A stretch of 64,000 nucleotides of DNA, from contig NC_054866.1 in NCBI RefSeq assembly GCF_018320785.1, forward strand, positions 37,549,000-37,612,999, in the 5' to 3' direction. The position numbers and the translations under genes are program-made. The stretch is from Cheilinus undulatus. Taxonomy: Eukaryota > Chordata > Actinopteri > Labriformes > Labridae. Under the pieces are notes generated by a model. That model made no database searches, had not been told where the DNA came from, and saw only the letters and a list, made by a program, of their open reading frames with translations. This document shows, piece after piece, positions 1 to 11,247 of the stretch; the first letter of the stretch is position 1; the number at the start of each line of letters is the position of its first letter.

Positions 1-1619
1 TCATGGCTGTTTGTGTGTTTGCATTTTGTTTTTTTGTTCACTGGAATTTCTCTGTTTTTTTTTTTCATGTTTAGCCTTTCTTGGAATTGTTTTTACTTAA
101 AACCAATGTTGTTTTGTTAAATTCTTGTCACTTATCTTCAACCAAAAGTAGCCCTAATTGTGGCATTAATTTATGTACCCATTGTCTCTCCAAGAAAACA
201 CATCCATGGTATATAGCTGTAAGTTAAGTTTTCAACAAGCAGCATTAGCCTGGAGGCTGACGATTCATGCTTGTTTACGAAGTTCAACAATGTGAAAACA
301 CCCCGTGTGTCTTTATTTCAAGGCCAGAAGGTCTTTTATCCAGACCCTTTAATTTCCTGCTTGTCTCCTTTATGTTTCTCCTCATAATCAGGAAAAGCTC
401 CATGACAGGGAATCTGAGCTGCATGCTATAAAAAGAATAACACACACATGCTACACGCACACACGCTACACACACGCACAGGAGACAGATGTTCCTTTGC
501 CTTCCTCATTCCTGTCATACCACAGTCGTCCCTTTCATCCCAGCATCCCCAGTCATATCCAAAAGATGGCTGAGATAATGAGAAACTGGGAGCAGCACCA
601 GGGCTGCGTCTCCTTCACTGTGCTCTTGTCTCCTGTCCTCCTCCCCTGTCCCTCCCCTCCCCGATGCCCTCCAGCGCTGCTCTTACGTTGTGTTTGCATT
701 ATCTGTCATTTTCACCTGAGCTCCTGTCAGCCCTTACATCGGGTCTAAAGCCATTCAGCTTAGTTCAGCCCAAACACGGGTGTCCTGTAGCAGTCTGAAT
801 GGACTTATCAGGCCCTGCTGCTAATCAGAGGGGATTAAGGAGCCCGACTGTACCTTTTGAAACAATCCTTGGAAACAGTGAGAAAATAGGATGTCCTTTG
901 AGCACTGGCAGTCTGACCTTCAATGAGTTTTGTTTAAATAAAACATAGCAAGAGTTAATATGCAGGATGTACCTTTGTCTATTGGAGGATAATTCCATTT
1001 ATTATAAGTAGAGTCTCATTTCCATAGTTTTGGTCTTCATTTTTATGAGCAATGATAGCAGTTTCCCCACCGGTAATCTGCACGCTGGGACAGATGGCAA
1101 ACTTTAAAGAAGAGTGGTTATATGCAAACCACGTAGGTGCAGTGATATTCAAAAACAGCTGCAAGAAAAAGAAGATAAGCCTCCACATTTACAAGGTTTG
1201 ATCGAATTATTTGATAAACTTTTTAAGACATTAGCTAAGTGTTAAGGCTTATTATCATTTTATTGCAGATGGACAACATGCCATCTGACAGCTCAATAAA
1301 TGCAAATGGGTATGTAAATAGGCAAGTTAGTTGAACCATGCAGTCTGTCATCATACTTACATTTTCAGAAACATTAGGCTTATCTAAGACAAATTTAATG
1401 AGCGCTGCTCAATTTAGTTTAACCTTTTATTTTTACATCTATTTACACAGTTAATACAGGATTCCTTTGCAATAAAAACAATAATCACATTCTGATTACA
1501 GCGCTCAGTTATTTTGAAATTCTTCAGAGGGGTGTCCAATGGTCTCCATATTAAATTTAAGAAGCTAGCACAACCAGGACTCTTCTAAGCACTTGTTGCC
1601 AAACTGAGTGATCAGGGAA

Positions 1620-1905
1620 GAAGGGCATTAGTAGGATAGGTGATCAAGAACCTGATGGTCACTCTGACTGAGCTCCAGAGATCCTGTGTGGAGTTTGGAA
1701 AAACTTCCAGGAAGACGACCATCACTGCATCTCCTTAGTGCAAAACACATGAAAGTCGCCTTGGAGTTGCAAAAAACTCCACATCAAAAGCCACGTGGGC
1801 CTTGCTGAGTTTTGCACTGAGGAGAGGCATCTGTTGAGCCACTCTGCCATAAGCCCAGATTGGTGGAGGGCTGCAGTGATGGGTGACCTTCTGGAACCAG
1901 ACCTG
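1620..1905. repeat. Tc1-like fragments in fold-back arrangement
   Basis: Bases 1640-1735 read in transposase-sense orientation (GATGGTCACTCTGACTGAGC to CCATCACTGCA), while 1800-1905 carry an overlapping part of the same region in the opposite sense (TTTTGCACTGAGGAG to GCAGTGATGGGTGACC). The second part is nearly the same as 21158-21240 of the Tc1 element in the EGF4-EGF5 intron. No coding capacity remains. Confidence 0.6.
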
Positions 1906-1947
1906 TCTTCGGGGCTGGCACAAACGGTCAGATTGAAGCTTTTCAAG

Positions 1948-1989
1948 ATGGATTTGCCAGATGACAGACATGGATTCTGGCAAATCCAT
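1948..1989. repeat. 13-bp perfect inverted repeat
   Basis: ATGGATTTGCCAG (1948-1960) is exactly reverse-complemented by CTGGCAAATCCAT (1977-1989) with a 16-base loop. The flank 1915-1970 reverse-complements to a sequence resembling the left end of the element at 9488, so this is likely an element-terminus remnant. Confidence 0.65.
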
Positions 1990-4102
1990 CCACTTTGCAA
2001 GATTTTTACCACAAGCCCCCAAGTGAAATTTACAGCCGAAGCCCGAGTCACAGATGTGTGAACGAAGCAGGAGAAATTCAGGAGTTTAAGTGAGGAGGAA
2101 TGGTGAAGGTAGTTATCACTCAACCAGCAGTGCACGACCAGTTTGATCCTTGTGCACCATCATACTCTCAGGATATGAAGACAAAAATCTGTCAAAATAG
2201 TGCTGTACACTAGTCTGGATTCTTTCCAACACTTTGTGCCAGCGATGTCTTCAGGATCAGCAGAAAAATTGATTCTGTAAATCAGTTTACGAGGAACAAA
2301 TGTGGTCAAAGTGCGCCCGGAGGCTCTGCTAAAACCTTCTTAAATACACTGTAATGCTGCAAAGTGCACACTCTTCATGTTCACTTTTTCTCTTTTTAAA
2401 TCATGTATTTTTTTTGCAGCTACTCAAGTTTGCTTAGTCTATGAGAGTGGAGTTTTTAAAATCAATTACAAACCCACATTTCTGTGACTCTACTCTTTAT
2501 GCCAGTATGCACAAAATGTTTGAAAAGATGGGCACCCACCCTTTGGATCTCTACTCCCTTCCCCTTTTAGTGGTCAAACCTCAGAGCAGGGTATTTTTAA
2601 CTGTACCAGTTCAGCATGATACAAACCAAAATTAAGTTAAAATGCAGCAGTTGCAATGCTTCTCTTTTTGTTCAAGTTCTCACAGGGTCGTTTTCGGTTC
2701 AGTTTTGCTGCTGCGTTCAATCGTATTTAAACTGTATTGACAAGATCTCACAGCCACAGAATTGCCACCGCTGCTGGAGAGAAAGTGAAATCCAATAATA
2801 GAAGCATCATAATCTAGACCAAATTGTCTATAAAACTGAAGGCAAAGTTTGAGACACAGTGCTTTTATCCAGATGAGGGTAATTTCGTGGAGACACCCTG
2901 CAGAGGAACCCCAATTTAGCCATCAAACTGAAACTTTTATTTCATTATATGGGACACAATCTTCCAAAGGTATGCTGTATTGATTTGTCGGTTCAGATGT
3001 TGCTAAAATAACAAATCAAAAAGAAGGTGCTTTTCCCCTGCAGTGTTTTCTCAGCCAACATCAAGGGCGACCACTTCACAGCTCGAAGCAGGCGGCGGGG
3101 GACGATCAGCATCGGCCAGAAAAAGAGATTTAAAGTGTTTGCTACCTGCAGACAATCCCTGTGTGGCTGCTGCTTAGCTTAGCTCTGTTTGCTTTTCTAG
3201 AAGAGGCAGCTCAACGCTTCTTGTTGCCTCTGACATCTAATATTCTCCCCCTCTCTCCTTCTCCTCTCACTCCTGCTCACCTGTTATTGTGCTGTTTCAT
3301 CGAATCACATCAGGGAGGAAATAAGACTCTGTTATACACCTTTCCTGCTGTGCTGCTTGGTAATCTGGTTATTTTTCTCCACTCACCTCACAACTGCTGC
3401 TTTTTTCAACTGCTGGAGAGATGGTGATGATGAAATTAGCCCTCTGACATGCTGGAGTCGTAACAAAATGAAAACCCACAATGCACTGCAGAAGGGTCAT
3501 CACAGTACCAGAATTGTAACATACTGTAGATATGATATCAGTACAGATCCATGCATCCAATATCAATACCTTCTTTGATACCAAGGCAACAAAAATGGAA
3601 GATTTAGGCATGAATTTTTGGTAATTTCTCTATTTAATTTATAAAAAAAATTAATAAATAAAACTCCTGTGCACTGTCTAAATTTTCCAAATACATTGTT
3701 AGTGTGCATTATACATAATACATTATATAGTGTGCCACAGTTTACCTGCGATTTACATTTGATTTCTTCATTCCGTTTTCAAAATGTGAACATTTTGATG
3801 ACCTTTGACTGCAGTAGGCCCTCAGATTTGACCACAGGTTCATGTTCACCTCTGCTACAGCAGGTTGCAATATACCCCCTCTCAGCTAATAATTACAGAC
3901 CTTCTTTTTGTTGATCTTACTAACAAGTTACATAGCTTGTGGCGACCTGCAACGCAGCCAATCAGTTCCCCAGAATGATGTTGGGCCTTGTACAAGTCAT
4001 TAAGGAGCATCTGTGGCTGCCATAATCCTAAAAGTTTGTGTTTTTAAGCACTTTGGGTGCATGTTGGATGTCCCTGCCATGTGTCCCCTATGTCTCCTTG
4101 AT

Positions 4103-4783
4103 GCATTGGCTGTGCCATCCATCCATCCATCCATCTTCTTCCGCTTATCCAAGATCGGGTCGCGGGGGCAGCAGCCTAAGCAGGGAAGCCCAGACTTCCC
4201 TCTCTCCGGCCACTTCATCCAGCTCTTCCCAGCAGATCCCGAGGCGTTCCCAGGCCAGCCGAACGACATAGTCTCTCCAGCGTGTCCTGGGTCCTCCCCG
4301 GGGCCTCCTCCCGGTGGGACTTGCCTGGAACACCTCACCAGGGAGGCGTCCAGGAGGCATCCGGACCAGATACCCGAGCCACCTCATCTGGCTCCTCTCA
4401 ACGCGGAGGAGCAGCGGCTCTACTCCGAGTCTCTCCCGGATGGCCAAGCTTCTCACCTTATCTCTAAGGGAGAGCCCAGACACCCTGCGGAGGAAACTCA
4501 TTTCAGCTGCCTGTATCCGCGATCTCGTTCTTTCGGTCACTACCCACCGCTCATGACCATAGATGAGGGTGGGAACGTAGATCGACCGGTAAATCAAGAG
4601 CTTCGCCTTTCGACTCAGCTCTTTCTTCACCATGACAGACCGATGCATCACTGCTGACGCCGCACTGATCCGCCTGTCAATCTCCCGCTCCATTCTTCCC
4701 TCACTCGTAAACAAGCCCCTGGTATGGTTTCCCAAGGCAAACAGGTCCTGGGTGAGGGGCCAGACAAAGGGCATTGGCTGTGC
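4103..4783 (-). mobile_element. 5'-truncated Rex3-like (RTE clade) retrotransposon with target-site duplication
   Basis: The - strand encodes an open 209-codon frame (4145-4774) with the C-terminal part of a fish LINE reverse-transcriptase protein: RKAKLLIYRSIYVPTLIYGH, AEMSFLRRVSGLS, QMRWLGYLVRMPPGRLPGEV and RRPRGGPRTRWRDY. The element ends in a GATG tetranucleotide repeat (CATC run at 4116-4135 on +), characteristic of Rex3. A perfect 13-bp direct repeat GCATTGGCTGTGC flanks it at 4103-4115 and 4771-4783. The open frame and intact duplication suggest a relatively recent, dead-on-arrival insertion. The catalytic RT domain is missing. Confidence 0.85.
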
Positions 4784-7700
4784 ATGTCCTCAAAAATGTA
4801 TGCAATGTGGACACAAGATGCAGCATGGGCATGTGTGGTAAAGGCAGTGTAGAAGCAATGGAAACAGTCAGCACAGCAGCAGAGACAACGTAGCAGACAT
4901 TTTTAAAGAAAAAGACTGTCCCTGCAGTTCATACCTGTAAAGATGATTAAATCATATCAGTGTTACAGTTCAAAAAGTGACTGTGTGAACTGGTGTCTTT
5001 TGGCAGACTGCATCCATAGCTACTTTTATTAGTTTAGTTTTCATCAAGGATATTTTGACGTAGAGGACTCCTTTCATCAGTTGCTGTAACAATGACGTCT
5101 ACAAACGCAGTCAGCTGATAGTCAGCAGTTAACATGGTCAATAGTTAAATCGATACACCAGGAGTGTTATGTCATTCTGTGGGGGAAAATGTTAAGGCCA
5201 ACCTAGACAACACAATTTTTCAGACTATGCACCCTAAGTCTTGACTCCCTTTGGCCACAGTCTGGCCATACTGCAAGTGTGATCCCGACTGCTCATCATG
5301 TGCTGACGTCACTGTTGTCTCCAGGGCCGTGTGCAATTTTACAGTTTGTCAGGGAGCGGGTTATGATGCAAGACAAATTCTGACATGGTAGTCTTGTTTA
5401 ATCATGGCCATGGGACATCTCAGATAAGTTGTTAATTATATCACACTACCAGACCTAATCAGGCCCAAGGTTTGGTGATGAGCTACAACGCTGAAGTTGG
5501 GCCAAAATCTGTCTGAATCAGTGTAGTCTGAGCTGACCTTTAGAGAAACAAGTGCAGACATTGTGTTCTAATCACCGGTTATCTATCAGAGCTAATCAGA
5601 AGTTTCCGTTTATTTTGTTATATTTATTTAGAGCAGAAAATTATCACCAATTTACCATCTCCATGTTTCCATGTTTGTAGTTTACATCCCACACATCAGG
5701 TTGTTGTTAATGCCCTGAACCTTCTCTTGTGTGCCTTCTAGAGGTGTCCTTCTGTTTTACATGTCATGCAAGTATATTTACAAAAATGCTCACATTATGG
5801 CCAAATGCATTCGTGAATGCAAGGTGAAGCAGCAAGTAAGTCTTCAGCCTTTGCGTGTACTGTTGACAAGATGGCTCATTCTTTTTTTTATTGTGAAGGG
5901 TTATTTTTTTGTTACTGATATTAATGGACTGTAGTATTGATGCTGTGTTTGCCTGCAAAGGACACATTTTATACATTTTATCAATTTTTCTTATTTGAGA
6001 TTTCAAAGCCTGTGTCTGTGTTATTTGGATTGTGTTTATTTTTGCAGCACAATTCAGTTACTTTTGGTTCTGATTATTTTTGTATATTTTGAAGTGGTTA
6101 AAACCAAAACTGTAACCAAAACTTTAAAAGTCTAAATTTCTGGTTGCAATATTGACTGGTGACCTGTCAAACAGTGACAGCATGGACTAACTCTACTGCC
6201 TTGATACTCTCCTTTTCACTTTTGGTACAAATTTGATACGCAGTATCACACTAGGTAGGTTTCAAAAGGCAATGCAACTCCTGCTTTGCTGTGCATTTAT
6301 GCTCATCAACTCTAAGGTCAAAGTCCAGTGTGGAGAACCCTACAGAACACCTAGTCCAGTTTAGTGTTTAGGGGTGTTGGTTTGACTTCAGTATATTTGA
6401 TTTAGTATGATTTCAGTGGGACTGCATGTGTTTTGAAAAATTCAATTTTTCAAACTTTTTTCTTGTCTGACTGCATGTAAACGTACTGAGTGTCCATGGA
6501 ACTCTAACCTTTTTATAACTACACACTCATGGGTGAACACACACAGAGAGACACACTAGCCAGTGTTTGCTCCTGTTTTCATTCCTTTGTGTCAAACCCA
6601 GTGATCTCATCTCTCCATCAGGCGGTTTGTTATGTGTGTGCTCACTAATAGCTGCCTCCCTTCCTCTTTGGTCAAGTTTGCATCCGTCTGTCACACACCC
6701 ACAGTGCACTCACCCTCTACGCATCGCTGACCTACCTCCAACAAGACTTCCTTTTCTGCGTTTCTATCTCCCGATCTTTCCCTTTATACTCCATCACATA
6801 CATTGGGACACACAGATATTCTAATGCACATACTCACATATTCTCTCCGCTTTGTGTGAGTTAATACCCTGTCAGAGGAGATTATGACTGAGTTGGGGAT
6901 GACAGAGCCTCTGGGAAATCCCCTCCGGGGGTCAGGAGTAGCAGCCACTGCCCCCGGGCCTTGTCTGGTCCTCTCTGGTGTTCAGGCGGCTCTGGCAGTT
7001 CTCTGCAGACCCCAAACCCCCCTTTTTCCTTCATTTCTGCCCACACTGGATTGTTTTTATGTCCACTCCTTTTTGTCACTGATATCTGGCCAATGTTGAG
7101 ATGTTGAAGGATGCACTCAAGAAACTCTGGGCTGATTGAAGGACAAGAGGGACATTTCAAGAAGCCCCTTTACACAGAGCAAGATACATCAGGAGGTGTA
7201 AATAAGGGCTTTTTGAACTACTCATTAAAATCTGACAGTCTTGTGATTCAAGCTTTGCCCATATTTATTGACACACTGTTGGCTCACATACAAATTTCTT
7301 AAAGAAAAGTCTTAAAATGGCTTATTAAACGAATAGTTCAGTTTTTTAAGTGGCATTGAGTGAGGTACTTCTCAATAATAACTGTATTGCATAGAGGAGA
7401 TGCTGGCCATCATGGCCCATTTTCTGAGAAACTGAACAGTCAGTTCTGAAGCTAGGCTGCACACTCCATTCACTTTTACAAAATATTTAGCAATTTTATT
7501 CAAGGTCAGTTCTTACCTCCACTGTCGGGGCTATGCTGATGTGTGAATAGATGCTTTCCATGATCTGATTTTTGAGTCTCCTAGCTGAAGTCAGACCAGT
7601 TTCCATCTTAATAATATGTTACTGTTCGCTGTGTAGTGAATGGGGGCACAAGGGTGATCATGGCCCAATCAGCTGCTCTTGAACGGTTGGATTTGTGTCT

Positions 7701-8468
7701 GAAGTTTTGGTCTGCATACTGTTGCAAAGTGAAAGCAGAGCCACACGCTGATTCTCTGGACTCAGGGCTTGTTTTCCTGATCATGTGAAAGTACCATGCC
7801 TACAGAATAGGCATGCCTGTTGGATGTGTTAGAAGCAGTGTTGGGTGTAATGCTGAACATTGTATTATTGTACTCACGTTACATTTGTCTATAACCTAGA
7901 AGTGAAATGTGTTACTGCTAATTTAATCACATTACTGGTGCTATAAGTAAAAATCTTGCCACTTACATTACCGTAAATCCTCCAACTACATGTGAAACTG
8001 GAGCACGGAGAAACCAAATCAGTGCACGCTCAAGCAGCACTCACTGGTGACTGACACATCAGCTGGAGTCCATGGAGGATAGAGGGATACGTAAATGGGG
8101 AAGCAGTTCAATTAAGGACATCTTTATATGTACAGAGATTTGAACTCTGCTTCTGATTTGTTGCACTTAATGTGACAGTGAGGTGTTAACTTTGCCCATG
8201 TCAGAAATAAAGCTCCACTTTAGTGAACCCCACATCAAATCGTTCCAAACTTCTGCAGAGGCAGCACGTTAAGAGCTAGAGCCAGAGTGATGCTCATTAG
8301 AACTGCATGATGCAGACCCTACCAGGCAGCCAAACCTCTATTTTCAACATCAGCCACAGGTAACAACAAAAGCTTAGATAAATAGGCTTATGGCAGGGTT
8401 TATGTTGGAGGACATGTTCCCTACTGTGGCCTTGTTCCTGACATATTTGTCTGTGAGCTGCTGTTTTT

Positions 8469-8473
<5 letters not shown>

Positions 8474-8530
<57 letters not shown>
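8474..8530. repeat. (TA)n microsatellite followed by poly-T
   Basis: About 15 TA units, then about 27 T. The poly-T is probably the tail of the antisense SINE just to its right. Confidence 0.9.
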
Positions 8531-8702
8531 CAGATTTGTTTTAGGACTTGTTGTGCCTTTGTTGATAGAGCAGGACAGTGGATAGAGTCAGAAATAGGGA
8601 TGAGAGAGTTGGGCATTGAGACACGCAGCAAAGGGTCAAGGGCCGAAACTGACATCATACACAGGGTGCACCTTAAACCACAAGGCAATCTGCACCCTTA
8701 GA
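8515..8702 (-). mobile_element. tRNA-derived SINE, antisense
   Basis: The motif series GATAGAGCAGGACAGTGG, GACACGCAGCAAAGGG and a terminal antisense A-box-like segment is the reverse of a widespread fish tRNA SINE. Its A-tail corresponds to the poly-T on its left. It is inserted within the 7835-9448 element. Confidence 0.6.
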
Positions 8703-9103
8703 TGTGCTGTTTTTGTCTGATTTTCACAGCTTTTTTGTATTAAAAGGCAAAAAGGAGAGATCTTGTATAAGTCCTCCTTATCAGACTAGGGATGTGTGCT
8801 ATTTGAAGCGTAATGTAGAATTATCAGGAGGCAGTGACTATCTTTTCTTGACTTTATTAACATGACTTCACTAAACACAATGCATGACAGAGGTTCGATT
8901 TTTAAGTCATTCAAACCACATCTGAACCCTCACTTTTTATACAGAGTGATTTTAAGGGAGTAAAAGAGCCACAACCTCATCCTCACTGCTTATTTTTAGT
9001 GCAGTTTGTCACTATCAACACATTTTTTTATGATTGAATGCAAATGAAACACAATGGTCTCAGTGTGCAAGGTTCAAGTGAAAGCCTTTTTTAATTATAG
9101 AAC

Positions 9104-9124
9104 CAAAAAAAAAAAAAAAAAAAA
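9104..9124 (+). repeat. Poly-A run
   Basis: About 20 consecutive A within the 7835-9448 element. No attached coding sequence was identified. Confidence 0.8.
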
Positions 9125-9487
9125 TGCATCTGAGAGTAACAGGCCCAGTGTGTGAAGACCTTTAGTCCTGTCTGGTAACGTGACTTCTTGTGTTAACATC
9201 GCTTATGTACACCATTTAATGCATAAAATAATGCCATTACATTGTATTGCACTAATGCGGGGGATATGGAAGGTTTAGCTGTGTGTTTTCAGTAGCAATT
9301 AAGTTACAGAAGATCTCAGCTGATACAGAGTAATGCAAAAGTAATGTAACTAGTGTAACTAGTTACTTTTAGCTGTTAGTAACTAAGCAATGTCCCCCTA
9401 GTATTTTTAGAAAGTCACTAGTAATGTTTAATGAACTACCCCAATGCTAAGATGTGAACAAGAGAAATATTGTCTGGAAACAGCTGC

Positions 9488-10052
9488 AGGCCTCTAACTC
9501 TGAATACTAGATGGATACGCCTTTCCTGTGTTTCTCACTGGCAAATCCATCTTGCAAAGCTCCCGTCTGAACCGTTTGGGCCCTGTTCAAAAGTGACAGG
9601 ACCAATCAGCGATGAGGGGCAGTTCTTTCTGGCGCGGCGGAGTCATGATGTAAGTAAGCAGCAACAAGAGGCCAGTGCAATTATGGCGGAAGAGATTAGC
9701 GTGGATGCTGTTAGAGCGCCAGTTTTATCAGAACTTGAAAAAACTTCTTCATTAACAGAAGAAAAAAGAACAGCACTGGGTTGTTTTCTTTTCAAAAACA
9801 ACAAAAGTCATGTACTACAGTCGCCATGGTTCACGTTATGCAGTTCCCTATGGAGTTTAGTCCTCAGTAGGGGCGCAGCTCGATAGTGGCTATGTCACGT
9901 GTTTTGTTGCTCTGATTGGCCCATAAAGATGTTACAGACAGAACATTTATCCAGTCACCTGAGTTTTTTTTAAGGCTCTGCCCTTTCACAAACGTGGTTT
10001 TCCAGATGAATGTGTGAAACAAATCCATCTGGCATGTCAGGTTAGCAGGCCT
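9488..10052 (+). mobile_element. Non-autonomous DNA transposon carrying a truncated transposon-type ORF start
   Basis: Ends AGGCCTCTAACTCTGAATAC (left) and, reverse-complemented, AGGCCTGCTAACCTGACATG (right) form ~45-base imperfect inverted termini. Inside, a frame from ATG 9681 encodes MAEEISVDAV...SSLTEEKRTALGCFL and then becomes unrelated. The LTEEKRTAL stretch resembles the start of RecQ-like helicase ORFs that accompany some fish transposons (ISL2EU/Kolobok-like). That family assignment is from memory and weak. Most likely an internal-deletion derivative. Confidence 0.5.
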
Positions 10053-10998
10053 CCATATTTAAAGGAATATTTCATTTTAGCTGGCAAATTAGTATATTGA
10101 TGAGCCCCTTTGACACATGCAACCTTGAAATTTTCTGGATAATTTCAAGATATATCACCTTCAAAAATTTCCTGATTTGCTTGTCACTCACAGCTGGAAG
10201 TTTCCTCGCATTTTCTCTGTTCACCCGATTATTGAGGCCTTTTTCAAGTGTGTTGTGCAAGCATGAACTGCACTTTGGTTAATCAGATGTGTTTGCATGT
10301 AGGAGGATAACATTGTTTCTGATGATGTTTATATTTGGGCTTTGAGACAGCTGATATGCACAAAAACTAGACTTCAGCTTTTCTCTATGGGGTTTTTAAG
10401 GAAACTTAATTATAGTTGTCAGTGAGTCTTTGTGATTTAACACATATAATGGTTAAAATCACCTGTGGCTAATGCACTCATGTTTGAAGTTCCTCATATA
10501 ATCCCTTTTAAAAAAGACTGGTGTTAGAAAACTGGAACCCGAGCTGTGCTGATTGATTTTTTTTATATAAAACTAATATTGAAACTGCCACATTGAATAT
10601 TAAAGGGGTGAAATAAGATGCTGGGTATCATCAACTAGAGCTCTGCTTTTCAATCTTGTTTAATTTCATTGCTTTGGTTTGATGTCCTCATTTAGTCCTG
10701 AATAGAAAGTCAGAATTTTCTCCAGCAGCAGAAAACTTTAAATACCAAACTGTATGAGACAGCATTAAAAATGCAACAGAAGGAGTTAGTGACTAGCAGG
10801 TCATATTTTTAATAGTCAGATGCTCCACATCTTGTTGGTCAATAGCAGAGCTTCACAAAGAACCAATAGCAATCTGTTTGCAGGGTTGTACATTTTATGA
10901 CTCTCAGAGCTCTAGGAACAAAAACTATAACGTTTGTTGACAGCTTCCTCTGTGGAATTCATCTAATATCCTAAATGTTTTCTCCTGTTCTCTCTCAG

Positions 10999-11247
10999 GT
11001 CAGTTAATCGAGCAAGTCCTCCTCTCGTCCATGTTGAACCCCAGTGAACAGTGGCAGACGTACCGCCACCATGGGCGCATCCTGAGTCTGGAGTATCAGC
11101 TTCGCTTCCGCTGTGATTCCAATTATTATGGACCTTTCTGTAACAAGTTCTGCAGAGCCCGCAATGACTTCTTTGGTCACTTTAACTGCGACACTAGTGG
11201 CTCCAAAGTCTGCATGGAGGGCTGGACGGGACCAGAGTGCAAAGAGG
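10999..11247 (+). CDS. Jagged-like exon 4 equivalent: end of MNNL and DSL domain
   Basis: Acceptor tctctcag ends at 10998 and donor GTAAGT starts at 11248; the exon enters with two bases of a split codon and leaves in phase 1. It encodes LIEQ...[10 protein letters not shown], typical of the Jagged linker before DSL, then a complete six-cysteine DSL domain from [10 protein letters not shown] through [10 protein letters not shown] to GWTGPEC. The RxRNDFFGH loop is the receptor-contact signature of Jagged/Serrate ligands. Length is 249 bases against the 255 I recall for human JAG1 exon 4. Confidence 0.95.

Larger units (their letters stand above)
7835..9448. mobile_element. Non-autonomous element with imperfect inverted termini
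   Basis: Left end GCAGTGTTGGGTGTAATGC is mirrored at the right end, which reverse-complements to AGCATTGGGGTAGTTCATT. Both ends continue into related sequence rich in GTAACTAGTTAC-like words. Such termini are common in fish hAT-like non-autonomous families. The interior has no transposase but contains a TA run, poly-T and a SINE. Confidence 0.5.
1..10998 (+). other. Upstream or intronic sequence of the Jagged-like gene
   Basis: Probably the intron before the DSL exon, possibly with more upstream DNA. I looked for the 52-base exon 3 (L-V/I-E-A motif) and the MNNL exon (cysteine-rich, then FxFAWP) and found neither. Identifiable content is repeats: a Tc1 fold-back (1620-1905), a hairpin (1948-1989), Rex3 (4103-4783), a terminal-inverted element with a nested SINE (7835-9448) and a non-autonomous element (9488-10052). 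A somewhat GC-rich patch at 6880-7020 is unexplained. Confidence 0.5.

Noticed and set aside
4145..4774. 209-codon open frame on the - strand as a host gene
   Set aside because: Its protein motifs, GATG tail and flanking 13-bp duplication show a Rex3-type retrotransposon fragment.
9681..9886. Small host gene starting MAEEISVDAV
   Set aside because: Lies between inverted termini of a repeat element and loses similarity after about 40 codons.
1..10998. MNNL and signal-peptide exons of the Jagged-like gene
   Set aside because: Searched by eye for the FxFAWP and L(V/I)EA motifs and for a 52-base exon; nothing convincing, so not annotated.
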